Shown in pieces: positions 34,075 to 42,387 of a DNA stretch of 58,618 bases (position 1 is its first letter; each line of letters opens with the position of its first letter). The position numbers were made by a program, and so were the translations under genes. Source of the stretch: Paenibacillus sp. MMS18-CY102 (GTDB taxonomy: Bacteria; Bacillota; Bacilli; Paenibacillales; Paenibacillaceae). The stretch lies in NCBI RefSeq assembly GCF_009789195.1, contig NZ_WSTC01000036.1, positions 1 to 58,618 on the forward strand, in the 5' to 3' direction. The notes under the pieces are model-generated. The model was not told where the DNA came from, searched no databases, and was given only the letters and a program-made list of their open reading frames with translations.

Positions 34075-34974
34075 ATGGCAACGAATGAGTGGGTAAGCAA
34101 GCTAACGCTGGGCGCGGGTACAGCTTTGCAATTTTTGCTGCTGTTCTGGACCGTATACAGCCTGCTTCACTTAGTGCCAGATCGACCGCCCCGATGGGCG
34201 CATCTCACTGGATTGCGTTGGGCGTCAGCCCCAATGCCAGAGCGATGGCTTCGCCGCCTTCGGCTATCCCGAACGCATCCCGTGTTCATTGAACGCGAAG
34301 CGCTGCTTGGCGGCTGTGGCTTCAGCGGGGATGCCTCCATATATGTTGCTTGCCGGCGCATTGCCCTCTTTGCAACACCTGCCCTTTTGGCAGTGCAAAG
34401 CGTAGGGTGGCTTTGGGCAACAGGGCATTGGCCGCCAATTGCTTTGTTTGGCGGAGCGGCAGCACTGTTTTTCATTTGCTGGTTCGATCTAATATGGCTT
34501 CGCTCCATTCATCGTGTAAGGGCGCAGCGCATTACGAAAGAAGTGTATGTCATTAGCAATCAGCTGCTGTATTTTGCAGGTGCCAATTTGCATTTGCATA
34601 CGAAGCTGTCGAGATGCGTTCCTTTTGCCAAGGTGCTGCAGGGCGAGTTGCAGCGATTGCTGGCGGAATGGTACCACGATGCCGAAGAAGCGCTGCGCCG
34701 TTTCAAGCAACGCTTGGGAACTGATGACGGCGCTAGCTTCGTCGAAACGCTTGATTCGCTAAGGCTTCATGAAAGCGATGAGTTTTATTCGTTGCTGCGC
34801 CAGCGCATTCAAGACTATAAGGAGAAGCTGGAGCTCGCCAAGGAGAGCCGCAAGGAGACAACCTCATATGTGTTGTTCGTGATTGCAGGAATTCCGATTC
34901 TCTACACGTTCCAGGTATTTATTTATCCTTGGGTTCGTGAAGGGCAGAAGCTGTTTGAATCTTTAGGCAGCTAG
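34075..34974 (+). CDS. TadC-like type II secretion F-domain protein
   Basis: A 299-residue membrane protein, ATG 34075 after AAAGGAGG, 13 bases after the tadB-like gene. Helices at about residues 12-32, 102-120, 125-145 and 258-280. The cytoplasmic part (about 150-255) has YVISNQLLYFAGANLHLHTKLSRCV and ends with ELAKESRKETTSYVLFV. It is the second platform subunit of the Tad-like machine. Confidence 0.75.
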   Translation: MATNEWVSKLTLGAGTALQFLLLFWTVYSLLHLVPDRPPRWAHLTGLRWASAPMPERWLRRLRLSRTHPVFIEREALLGGCGFSGDASIYVACRRIALFATPALLAVQSVGWLWATGHWPPIALFGGAAALFFICWFDLIWLRSIHRVRAQRITKEVYVISNQLLYFAGANLHLHTKLSRCVPFAKVLQGELQRLLAEWYHDAEEALRRFKQRLGTDDGASFVETLDSLRLHESDEFYSLLRQRIQDYKEKLELAKESRKETTSYVLFVIAGIPILYTFQVFIYPWVREGQKLFESLGS

Positions 34975-35030
34975 GGTTTGGAGTGACAGGAGTGGCACTT
35001 TAGCAGCGCAAGGGGAAGGGGGTGAGAATG

Positions 35031-35180
35031 ATGCGCAATATTTTGATTACGGTCATGATGATCGTGGTCGTCATCGTCATGTTTAATACGATTATTTCGG
35101 CAGATTCAACGGGAACGAAAGAGCAAATTTTGACGCAAGGAACGAATGCGAATACGAAAATTAGTACGCTGAAGCCTTAA
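35031..35180 (+). CDS. small membrane-anchored peptide in the Tad-like operon (a)
   Basis: A 49-residue frame starting MRNILITVMMIVVV and ending NTKISTLKP. A GGGGGTGA ribosome site lies six bases before ATG 35031 (ATG 35028 is one codon upstream). One N-terminal membrane helix (about residues 4-22) is followed by a polar tail with GTKEQILTQ. It has no Flp-type cleavage motif (G-XXXX-EY) that I can see. The sequence GTKEQ recurs in the next small gene, so the two are probably related. It may be a pilin-like or accessory subunit; function is unproven. Confidence 0.7.
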   Translation: MRNILITVMMIVVVIVMFNTIISADSTGTKEQILTQGTNANTKISTLKP

Positions 35181-35206
35181 GATTAGAACGTGGGAGGGCG
35201 GTGTCA

Positions 35207-35353
35207 GTGAGGGCGTTGTTGATGGCCGTGTTGTTATTGGTCACCGTCATTCTCATTTATGATGAGGTGGCCGGAGGGAAGGATGGCACGAAGGAGCAGC
35301 TAGAGGAGAGCGGAGAGCATATAGGAGGCTCGATTCGCCGAATGAGCCCGTAG
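35207..35353 (+). CDS. small membrane-anchored peptide in the Tad-like operon (b)
   Basis: A 48-residue frame from GTG 35207 (VRALLMAVLLLVTVILIYDE), with GGGAGG nine bases upstream; GTG 35201 is a worse alternative. One membrane helix (about residues 4-18), then a polar tail GGKDGTKEQLEESGEHIGG. Like the preceding peptide it places GTKEQ about 8-10 residues after the helix. It lies 26 bases after that gene and 46 bases before the next. Confidence 0.62.
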   Translation: MRALLMAVLLLVTVILIYDEVAGGKDGTKEQLEESGEHIGGSIRRMSP

Positions 35354-35399
35354 CATTGCTGATGCAATGCCGTACGGCATGTGATGCGAGGGAGGGATT

Positions 35400-35825
35400 A
35401 TGCGAAGCATTTTAATATTCGTATTGTTCGCAGGCTTGCTGTGCTGGATGATGTTCTCGCCAATCTATAAGCATGTGCTGATCGTCAGGCAAGCGGCGCT
35501 GCAGCAGGAAGCGGACTACTTGCTGGAGGTAGGGGCTAATGGCAACCACGGTTATATTGATGAGGCGATGATCGCCCAATCCAAGCAACGGCTCGCAGCG
35601 ATCGGCATGAGACCAGATGACATCGTTTATGATATATCATCGACCGATGGGAGCATTGCAACGAGCGCTTCTGCACCATTGTTGCGGGGCGTTGGGCTTG
35701 CGCTTACCGTCAGCTATCCGTACGATGGCCTGTTTGCTATTGACCGGCTTGTCGGGATTGAACCGCCGCCAGAGGACGCACGAATGCGGGCAACAGGCAT
35801 GAAAATGAGTGAGTTTGTTCCATAA
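35400..35825 (+). CDS. TadE-like or pilus-associated membrane-anchored protein (a)
   Basis: A 141-residue protein from ATG 35400 with GAGGGAGGG upstream. One N-terminal membrane helix (about residues 3-24), then a soluble domain with VRQAALQQEADYLLEVGANG, a pseudopilin-like amphipathic stretch, and VGLALTVSYPYDGLFAIDRL. I infer a minor pilin or secreted substrate of the Tad-like machine from position and layout; no family was recognised with certainty. Confidence 0.65.
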   Translation: MRSILIFVLFAGLLCWMMFSPIYKHVLIVRQAALQQEADYLLEVGANGNHGYIDEAMIAQSKQRLAAIGMRPDDIVYDISSTDGSIATSASAPLLRGVGLALTVSYPYDGLFAIDRLVGIEPPPEDARMRATGMKMSEFVP

Positions 35826-35890
35826 AGGCATGCGAATTCTGCTAGAGATGCAAAGCAGAGAGGGATTGATGTTACGAGGTGCTTAGATAG

Positions 35891-36373
35891 ATGGAAAAGC
35901 TATTGTTATTCGTGCTGATGGCGGTCGTTTGGACGACGGCACAGGGCCAGCAAATAGATGAGGAAATGGCAATGAAGGCATTGTTCCAAGGGAAGCATGC
36001 GGTTAATCGGGCTGCGCATGCGGCTGCACAGCAGGTTGACATGAGCGAGCTAGCGAGCGGGAGAGTGCGAATTGACTCTACGGAAGCGGCATTGGAAGCG
36101 CATCGCTATCTGCAAGCAAATTTACAGCTGAACGATGCGCTAGCGCCGCTGCCAAATTCATTTTTTCGCGAGCAGATCGAAGTCGTCGCTTTTGAAGTCA
36201 TCAATGCGGATCATGCTTTTCCATACGTCTACCGGAATGAAGCGTATCAATATGAGGTAACGCTGGAGCGGCCGGGCGTGGTGCTTATTGTTCATATTCA
36301 CTACCCTCGCGCATTTCGTGCGATCGAACCGATCGATTGGTATGTGAAGGGGGCGGCTGAGCTCGTTCATTGA
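35891..36373 (+). CDS. TadE-like or pilus-associated membrane-anchored protein (b)
   Basis: A 160-residue protein starting at ATG 35891 (GAGGTG upstream). The N-terminal helix (about residues 3-19) is followed at once by QQIDEEMAMKALFQGKHAVNRAAHAAAQQVDM, a polar amphipathic helix, then a domain with strands EVVAFEVIN and PGVVLIVHIHYPRAF. Again a TadE/minor-pilin-like layout. It is the last gene of the operon; the M24 peptidase gene starts 56 bases later. Confidence 0.65.
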   Translation: MEKLLLFVLMAVVWTTAQGQQIDEEMAMKALFQGKHAVNRAAHAAAQQVDMSELASGRVRIDSTEAALEAHRYLQANLQLNDALAPLPNSFFREQIEVVAFEVINADHAFPYVYRNEAYQYEVTLERPGVVLIVHIHYPRAFRAIEPIDWYVKGAAELVH

Positions 36374-36429
36374 CGCAGGAAACGAAAACTGGTGTAATGG
36401 GGGAATGTGAGGAACGGAGTTGATTAGAG

Positions 36430-37725
36430 ATGAGTTTGCAGGACTTGTACACGACAGTGCCACCATCAGAAATCGTCCGCCGGGTATCGCGATTAAAGCA
36501 AGAGCTGGCAGAGTCAGGGTTGGATGGCGTCTTGATTACACATAACATTGGCATTTTGTATTGGACGGGTACGATGCAAAGCGGCTATTTGTTCGTCCCG
36601 GCAGTTGGCGATCCAACGTTGTATGTACGCCGAAGTGTAGAACGTGCCATAAGGGAGTCATCTGTAGATACGGTTCCGCTCGGTTCGTTCAGCCGGTTCG
36701 GCGATACGCTGCGCCAAAGTTATCCCGGTTTGTTCGGTGGCGCGTTGCCGCCTCGAATTGGAGCGGATCTAGATACATTGCCAGCTGCAACGTTCTTGAA
36801 GCTGAATGGATTGGTCGGCTCCGCCTATTACCCGGCATCAGCACGGTCAGAGGGCAGCCAGTCCCAGCAAGGCAGCCAGCAGCAACAGCAGCCTGCATCG
36901 CTTGAAGATGCTTCGTCGTTGCTCCGCCGCGTTCGCATGGTGAAATCGGATTGGGAGCTTGCTCGCATCGAACAAGCGGCAGTGGCGCTAGATGAAGCGC
37001 TACAGGATGCGCTGCCTAAGCTAACGGAAGGCATCTCGGAGCTGGAGTGGATTGCGCATGTGGAGTATGGCGTGCGGATTCGCGGGCATATCGGTACGAT
37101 GCGCTTGCGCGGCTATAATCAGGAAGTGCTGACAGGCATGGTTGGTTCAGGGGCTGCTGCGGCTGAGCCTACTTATTTTGACGGGCCTGCCGGGGGGCGG
37201 GGGCTCGGAGCAGCAGCGCCGCAAAGCGTGAGCACGAAGCTGTTCGTTCGCGACGAGCCGATATTGATCGATCTGGGCTGCTGTATTGACGGATATGTCA
37301 TCGACCAGACGCGGACTGCTGTCATTGGACAACTGGCGGAACCGCTTCAATTTGCCTACGAGACAGCGGAGCGAATCATGCGGGAAGCGGAGCGCTTGCT
37401 CGTTGAAGGGACGCGCTGTTCGGTTGTGTATGCTGCATCGCTGCGAATGGCGGCGGCTGCTGGCTTGTCAGAGCATTTTATGGGCTTTGGCACGGATCAG
37501 GTCCGGTTTCTCGGCCATGGGATCGGGCTGGAAATCGATGAGTGGCCCGTGCTTGCGAATGGATTCGACATCCCGCTAGAAGCGGGGATGGTTATCGCTG
37601 TAGAGCCGAAGTTTACGTTCCCCGGCATCGGTGTCGTAGGCCTTGAGAACAGCTATGCTATTCAAGTAGGCGGCTTGCCGCCCCGTGCATTAACGCGTAC
37701 GCCTGAACAGCTAATCAAGCGCTGA
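36430..37725 (+). CDS. M24-family metallopeptidase (Xaa-Pro aminopeptidase/prolidase type)
   Basis: A 431-residue dimetal peptidase. All five metal ligands of the pita-bread fold are visible: Asp281, Asp292 (spacing 11, as in E. coli PepP), His363, Glu392 and Glu406. The N-terminal creatinase-like domain covers about residues 10-135. A Gln/Ser-rich insert (about 140-155) joins it to the catalytic domain, which is unusual. It probably cleaves Xaa-Pro peptides in the cytoplasm. It lies 56 bases after the Tad-like operon but is unlikely to belong to it functionally. A strong terminator follows. Confidence 0.93.
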   Translation: MSLQDLYTTVPPSEIVRRVSRLKQELAESGLDGVLITHNIGILYWTGTMQSGYLFVPAVGDPTLYVRRSVERAIRESSVDTVPLGSFSRFGDTLRQSYPGLFGGALPPRIGADLDTLPAATFLKLNGLVGSAYYPASARSEGSQSQQGSQQQQQPASLEDASSLLRRVRMVKSDWELARIEQAAVALDEALQDALPKLTEGISELEWIAHVEYGVRIRGHIGTMRLRGYNQEVLTGMVGSGAAAAEPTYFDGPAGGRGLGAAAPQSVSTKLFVRDEPILIDLGCCIDGYVIDQTRTAVIGQLAEPLQFAYETAERIMREAERLLVEGTRCSVVYAASLRMAAAAGLSEHFMGFGTDQVRFLGHGIGLEIDEWPVLANGFDIPLEAGMVIAVEPKFTFPGIGVVGLENSYAIQVGGLPPRALTRTPEQLIKR

Positions 37726-37744
37726 AATGGATAATGTGAAGAGC

Positions 37745-37782
37745 AGAGAGCCATCCTGTGACAGGATGGCTCTCTATTTTTT
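37745..37782 (+). terminator. terminator after the M24 peptidase gene
   Basis: AGAGAGCCATCCTG pairs with CAGGATGGCTCTCT around a TGA loop, followed by ATTTTTT. Confidence 0.93.
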
Positions 37783-37804
37783 GGATGAGGTTATGAACAT
37801 AGGC

Positions 37805-37844
37805 TTTACGATCGCTTGTGTAACTGTTATATTACTAATATAAC
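37805..37844 (+). promoter_or_regulatory. promoter with palindromic operator of the YxlEFG-like operon
   Basis: TTTACG (37805-37810) and TATATT (37828-37833) are 17 bases apart. The perfect palindrome GTTATATT-ACT-AATATAAC (37826-37844) covers the -10. Such a site resembles operators of GntR/YtrA-type repressors of ABC transporters, but no regulator gene is adjacent. B. subtilis controls yxlCDEFG with the ECF factor SigY; no SigY gene is seen here. Confidence 0.6.
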
Positions 37845-37881
37845 AAGCAAACAAGTGAATAATTGTTGAGGGGGAAATGCA

Positions 37882-38097
37882 ATGAATACAGATACGGCAA
37901 TGAGCAACGCAGAACTGATTAAGATACTCGCGCCGCTGCTTGTGATCCAAGCCATATTAATGGTTATTGCGATTGTCATGTTAGTTCGAGCGCATTCTAC
38001 TAGAGGCCCGAAGTGGCTGTGGGCATTGATTATCATATTTATTAATATTGTTGGTCCCGTACTGTTCTTCGTGATCGGACGGAAAAATCAGCGATGA
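37882..38097 (+). CDS. PLDc_N-domain membrane protein (YxlE-like)
   Basis: A 71-residue protein with two membrane helices (about residues 16-34 and 45-63) and the WLWALIIIFINIVGPVLFFVIGR signature of the PLDc_N family. GAGGGGGAAA is the ribosome site. The following ATPase and permease genes make the same trio as B. subtilis yxlE-yxlF-yxlG. The family was described there as a negative regulator of SigY activity; its role here is unknown. Stop and next start overlap (ATGA). Confidence 0.85.
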   Translation: MNTDTAMSNAELIKILAPLLVIQAILMVIAIVMLVRAHSTRGPKWLWALIIIFINIVGPVLFFVIGRKNQR

Positions 38098-39053
38098 GTG
38101 TGCTGCTGCAAGCAACTGCCCTTAGCCAAACCTTCGGAAGCACGAATGCAGTGAAACAAGTGGACTTGTCCATCCATGAAGGGCGATGCATCGCCTTATT
38201 GGGGCCAAATGGAGCGGGCAAGACGACAACGATTCGAATGCTGACAGGCCTGCTCAAGCCTACCCATGGCACAATCGAGTTTCATGGCGTAAAGGCAGGT
38301 GAAGATATGCGCAAGCATATTGGCTATTTGCCGCAAGCGCCGTCGTATTATGGCTGGATGAGTGGTGAAGAACTGTTGGTTTATGCAGGGCAGTTGTGTG
38401 GATTAAGCGGGCGCAGCGCAAAGGCGCACGCTGCGGAGTTGCTGCAGCGTGTAGGGCTGTCCGATGCGGCGCGCCGGCGTGTTGGCGGATATTCGGGCGG
38501 GATGAAACAGCGGCTTGGCATTGCCCAAGCGTTGATGCATCGCCCAAGGCTGCTCATTCTTGATGAGCCTGTGTCCGCTTTGGACCCGATTGGGCGGCGT
38601 GACGTGCTGTCATTAATGGCCGAACTTAAGGAAGAAACGACAATTTTGTTTTCTACGCATGTGTTGCATGATGCAGAAACGATTTGTGACGATGTGGTCA
38701 TTATGGAGGCCGGGCGCGTTGCTATCGCCGGCTCGGTAGAAGGGCTGCGGGCAGAGCATCGGCAGTCGGTTATCGAGCTTCGGATCGAGGAGGAGGATGA
38801 ACGTTCGGTCCACTGGTTGAACGGCGTGTTGGCTGGCAGCAGAACGATTGCAAAGGATGCTTCCGTATTCATGCAAGAGGGGGCGCTAGTCATTCAAGGC
38901 AGCAATTTGGACGAGTTGAGGCAAGCGGTTATTCATATAATCGCTGAGGAAGGCATTAAAGTATCACAAATGAAAGCGGGCTATTCCTCATTGGAAGACT
39001 TATTTATGAAGGCGGTGGGAGCAGTTGGCAGTTTGGATCGTCCTATTCCGTAA
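38094..39053 (+). CDS. ABC transporter ATP-binding protein (YxlF-like)
   Basis: Cytoplasmic ATPase of 319 residues. Walker A GPNGAGKTTTIRML (about residues 39-52), Q-loop YLPQAPSYYGWM, signature YSGGMKQRLGIAQAL, Walker B LLILDEPVSALDP and H-loop STHVLHDAE are all present. The C-terminal 80 residues form the accessory domain seen in CcmA/NatA-type exporters. It pairs with the permease encoded next, whose start overlaps its end by 29 bases. Confidence 0.92.
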   Translation: MSVLLQATALSQTFGSTNAVKQVDLSIHEGRCIALLGPNGAGKTTTIRMLTGLLKPTHGTIEFHGVKAGEDMRKHIGYLPQAPSYYGWMSGEELLVYAGQLCGLSGRSAKAHAAELLQRVGLSDAARRRVGGYSGGMKQRLGIAQALMHRPRLLILDEPVSALDPIGRRDVLSLMAELKEETTILFSTHVLHDAETICDDVVIMEAGRVAIAGSVEGLRAEHRQSVIELRIEEEDERSVHWLNGVLAGSRTIAKDASVFMQEGALVIQGSNLDELRQAVIHIIAEEGIKVSQMKAGYSSLEDLFMKAVGAVGSLDRPIP

Positions 39054-39792
39054 AGAATGGCTTGAAGCATTGCGTAGCATGAAGCTGGTTTGGATGCCGC
39101 TCGTATTCGCGCTGCTTGGTGCTGGACAGCCGATTAGCGCTTATTTTATGCCGCAAATCATGGAACACGCTGGCAACCTGCCGGAGGATGCTGTCATCTC
39201 GATTCCACTCCCGTCGCCCAGCGAAGCGCTGGCACAAGTCATGCAACAGTTTGGTACATTAGGGGTTCTTATCGTTGTTCTAGCATTTATGGGGACGGTG
39301 TCCTCCGAGATTGCTAGCGGCACGGCTTCCTTCACGCTCGTCAAGCCGGTATCCCGCCTAGCTGTAGTCACGGCAAAGTGGGCAACCGCCTTGTCGATCG
39401 TATGGCTATCCTATGCGATTGGCTTTGGTGCAGGCTGGTATTATGATGAGATGCTAATTGGCTCACCTGCCGTTGGCAGCGCGTTGGCGGGCTTCGGGGC
39501 GTATGGCCTATGGCTCTCGTTTGTAGTAACGTTAACCGTACTGTTCAGTGTTTTGCTTCGCAGCGCGGCAGGGACTGCGTTTGCAGCGCTTGCCCTTACG
39601 GTTGTGCTATCCATTGCGTCGTCGCTTCTCCCGAACGTGTGGCAGCCGGGCGCATTGCCTGGGGTTGCTGCTTCAATTGTCCAAGGGCTGCATGTGGAAC
39701 AAAGTGCGGCAATTATAGCTGAAACGCTATGTGGAATCGTTTTGCTCATCGCCGCGGCAAGCCTTATATTGAGGCGCAGAGCGCTTCCGTGA
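39025..39792 (+). CDS. ABC-2-type permease (YxlG-like)
   Basis: A 255-residue membrane protein with about six helices, starting with WIVLFRKEWLEALRSMKLVWMP and containing the ABC-2 signature GTVSSEIASGTASFTLVKPVSR at about residues 92-113. TTG 39025 is the best start (GGTGGGAG just upstream), within the ATPase gene. Substrate unknown. Confidence 0.87.
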   Translation: MAVWIVLFRKEWLEALRSMKLVWMPLVFALLGAGQPISAYFMPQIMEHAGNLPEDAVISIPLPSPSEALAQVMQQFGTLGVLIVVLAFMGTVSSEIASGTASFTLVKPVSRLAVVTAKWATALSIVWLSYAIGFGAGWYYDEMLIGSPAVGSALAGFGAYGLWLSFVVTLTVLFSVLLRSAAGTAFAALALTVVLSIASSLLPNVWQPGALPGVAASIVQGLHVEQSAAIIAETLCGIVLLIAAASLILRRRALP

Positions 39793-39896
39793 AACATTTC
39801 CTCCCATTCCTAAACTACTGATTGGACTTCCCTATTATTTTTTAGTAGGATAGAAGCACGAAGTTATCGGGAGCTAGAACGGGGAGGCGAAGTAGG

Positions 39897-40277
39897 ATGC
39901 TGAAGCTGGGCGAGAAGGTTATCATTGTGGATGACCGCTTCGAACAAAATCTCCCCATTGGGGAGTATGGTTATGTGATCGCTTATGACAGGAACGCGGA
40001 CAATGTGTTTGAATATGTCGTACGCGTGCCGAAGGCGGGGCGTAATTTTCTTGTACCGGGCGACGATGTCGAACGGGAAGAGGTTTTGATAAAACTGGAG
40101 GTTGACCGGATTGAACGCGAGGCATTGATTGACTATGCTTTGTCGACGCGCAACGAGGAGCTGTTCCGCCATATTATGAATGGCGGCGAGCATGAAGAGC
40201 CGGTGGAAGAAACGGCTGAGGAAACGCAAAGTCCCGAAGATTTCGTTCGTCAAATCCGCTTGAAAGCGTGGATTTGA
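39897..40277 (+). CDS. IDEAL-domain protein
   Basis: A 126-residue cytoplasmic protein. The N-terminal 60 residues form a small beta-rich domain (GEKVIIVDDRFEQNLPIGEYGYVIAYDR and VPGDDVERE). Residues about 65-93 (VDRIEREALIDYALSTRNEELFRHIM) match the IDEAL motif found in regulatory proteins such as ComK-linked adaptors of Bacillales. The acidic tail ends with RQIRLKAWI. Start ATG 39897 follows GGGGAGG. Single gene with its own terminator; function unknown. Confidence 0.72.
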   Translation: MLKLGEKVIIVDDRFEQNLPIGEYGYVIAYDRNADNVFEYVVRVPKAGRNFLVPGDDVEREEVLIKLEVDRIEREALIDYALSTRNEELFRHIMNGGEHEEPVEETAEETQSPEDFVRQIRLKAWI

Positions 40278-40298
40278 TCGGTTAAGTTAGCTTTTCGC

Positions 40299-40336
40299 AA
40301 GGGTGCTCCGATAACGGGGGCACCCTTCTTTTTTTA
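40299..40336 (+). terminator. terminator of the IDEAL-domain gene
   Basis: AAGGGTGCTCCG pairs with CGGGGGCACCCTT (one bulge/mismatch), loop ATAA, then CTTTTTTTT. TATAAT at 40349-40354 is a likely -10 of gatCAB, but its -35 would fall in the T-run. Confidence 0.88.
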
Positions 40337-40391
40337 TCCGCCATCGGCTATAATATGAAGAATGACTGCAAGAAATGGAAGGAGAGTTACG

Positions 40392-40679
40392 ATGAGCATT
40401 ACGACGAATGATGTCGATCACGTGGCCAAATTGGCACGGTTGTCATTGACCGACGAAGAGAGAGCAACCTTCACCGGGCAGCTAAATGCAATTTTAAAAT
40501 ACGCCGAGAAGCTCAATGAGCTGAACACAGATGACGTAGAGCCTACGAGCCATGTGCTGCCGCTGGCTAACGTTATGCGTGCGGATGAGGAGCGCCCTTC
40601 AGTGCCACTGGAGACAGCGCTGCGCAATGCACCGGATGAAGAGGATGGACAATTCAAAGTGCCGGCGGTGCTCGAGTAG
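40392..40679 (+). CDS. gatC: Asp-tRNA(Asn)/Glu-tRNA(Gln) amidotransferase subunit C
   Basis: Small stabilising subunit of the GatCAB complex; 95 residues from ATG 40392 (AAGGAGAG upstream). [17 protein letters not shown] at the N-terminus and [14 protein letters not shown] at the C-terminus are diagnostic. First gene of gatC-gatA-gatB. Confidence 0.97.
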   Translation: MSITTNDVDHVAKLARLSLTDEERATFTGQLNAILKYAEKLNELNTDDVEPTSHVLPLANVMRADEERPSVPLETALRNAPDEEDGQFKVPAVLE

Positions 40680-40717
40680 CAACTGGCGGGTTTCACATAC
40701 GAAGGGAGGAACGACTG

Positions 40718-42175
40718 TTGGCACTGTTTGATTTACGCCTACAGGATTTACATAACCAGTTGAATAATAAGGAGCTGTCCGTTTCTGAGCTAACGGAGGC
40801 ATCCTATCAACGAATCGCACAGACGGATTCCGCTGTTCAAGCGTTCATTACGTTGAACGAAGAAGGCGCGCGCAAGCAAGCGGCCCAGTTGGATAAGCAG
40901 TTGCAAGAGGGCGGAGAGCGCGGGCTGTTGTTCGGCCTGCCTGCAGGCATCAAGGACAATATCGTGACGGAAGGGCTGACCACGACGTGCGCCAGCCAAT
41001 TCCTGCGCAATTACGATCCGATCTATGATGCTACGGTGACGAAGAAGCTGAAAGCTGCGCAGACGGTAACGATTGGCAAGCTGAATATGGATGAGTTCGC
41101 TATGGGCGGTTCCAATGAGAATTCTAGCTTCCATACGACACGCAACCCGTGGAATACAGAGTATGTACCGGGCGGTTCCAGCGGCGGCTCTGCCGCATCC
41201 GTTGCAGCAGGCCAAGTGTACTTCTCCCTCGGTTCCGATACAGGCGGTTCGATCCGCCAGCCGGCAGCGTACTGCGGCATCGTTGGCTTGAAGCCAACAT
41301 ATGGCCTCGTATCGCGGTTTGGCCTTGTTGCCTTCGCGTCATCTCTTGATCAAATCGGCCCTTTGACGAAAAATGTTGAAGACTCCGCTTACGTGCTTCA
41401 AGCGATTGCAGGCTATGACAGCATGGATTCGACGTCTGCGAATGTTGAAATTCCAGACTATACGTCTGCATTGACGGGCGATGTCAAAGGCTTGCGCATC
41501 GGCGTGCCGAAAGAATATCTCGGACAAGGCATTGATCCAAAAGTGAAAGAAGCTGTGCTTGCAGCGCTTCGCGTGTACGAGAGCCTCGGCGCAACATGGG
41601 AAGAAGTATCGATGCCGCATACGGAATACGCGGTGGCAACGTACTACCTGCTTGCTTCATCCGAAGCATCCTCTAACCTAGCGCGCTTCGACGGCGTTCG
41701 ATACGGCATGCGTGCTGACAATCCGGACAACCTGATCGACCTGTACCGCAGGTCGCGCAGCGAAGGTTTCGGCCCAGAGGTGAAGCGCCGCATCATGTTG
41801 GGCACTTATGCCCTCAGCTCCGGCTATTATGATGCGTATTATTTGAAAGCACAAAAGGTTCGGACGCTCATCAAACGCGACTTCGATCAAGCATTCGAGA
41901 AATTCGACGTATTGATCGGGCCAACGGCGCCGACTCCAGCTTTCCGCATCGGCGAGCAGGTCGGCGACCCGCTGACGATGTACCTGAACGACATCTTGAC
42001 GATTCCGGTTAGCCTTGCAGGCGTTCCAGCGGTCAGCATCCCTTGCGGGCTTGCAGACGGGCTTCCTGTCGGCCTCCAAATTATCGGCAAATCGTTCGAC
42101 GAATCAACGGTTCTGCGCGCAGCGCATGCGTTCGAGCAGCATACCGATTTCCATAAAGCACGGCCACAGCTGTAA
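40718..42175 (+). CDS. gatA: Asp-tRNA(Asn)/Glu-tRNA(Gln) amidotransferase subunit A
   Basis: Glutaminase subunit that releases ammonia for transamidation of mischarged tRNA; 485 residues. It begins at TTG 40718, seven bases after AAGGGAGGA, and no ATG or GTG fits better. The Ser-cisSer-Lys triad of the amidase signature is seen: the Lys in PAGIKDNI, and the serines in [14 protein letters not shown] and [17 protein letters not shown]. Highly biased codon use in the second half resembles groEL. Confidence 0.98.
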   Translation: MALFDLRLQDLHNQLNNKELSVSELTEASYQRIAQTDSAVQAFITLNEEGARKQAAQLDKQLQEGGERGLLFGLPAGIKDNIVTEGLTTTCASQFLRNYDPIYDATVTKKLKAAQTVTIGKLNMDEFAMGGSNENSSFHTTRNPWNTEYVPGGSSGGSAASVAAGQVYFSLGSDTGGSIRQPAAYCGIVGLKPTYGLVSRFGLVAFASSLDQIGPLTKNVEDSAYVLQAIAGYDSMDSTSANVEIPDYTSALTGDVKGLRIGVPKEYLGQGIDPKVKEAVLAALRVYESLGATWEEVSMPHTEYAVATYYLLASSEASSNLARFDGVRYGMRADNPDNLIDLYRRSRSEGFGPEVKRRIMLGTYALSSGYYDAYYLKAQKVRTLIKRDFDQAFEKFDVLIGPTAPTPAFRIGEQVGDPLTMYLNDILTIPVSLAGVPAVSIPCGLADGLPVGLQIIGKSFDESTVLRAAHAFEQHTDFHKARPQL

Positions 42176-42256
42176 CCCCAATAATAACGAATTAATTATG
42201 ACATGTTCGGATAGCGCAGCAGACGGTATCGTTCTGTAGAAGCGAAGCGTTCGCCT

Positions 42257-42313
42257 TTGTCTCCTGATTGTTACCGCATATCGGTTTAACTAAATCAGAC
42301 AATCAGGAGACAA
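42257..42313. repeat. 15-bp perfect inverted repeat between gatA and gatB
   Basis: TTGTCTCCTGATTGT (42257-42271) and ACAATCAGGAGACAA (42299-42313) enclose 27 bases. There is no T-run on either strand, so it is not a normal terminator. The surrounding 212-base gap is wide for gatA-gatB and holds no gene. Confidence 0.85.
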
Positions 42314-42387
42314 CAGCGATCGGAAGAATGATCCGTATGCGCAGTGGATTTCCGCCATGTTGTTATTGATGAGCAGGAGGATAAACG

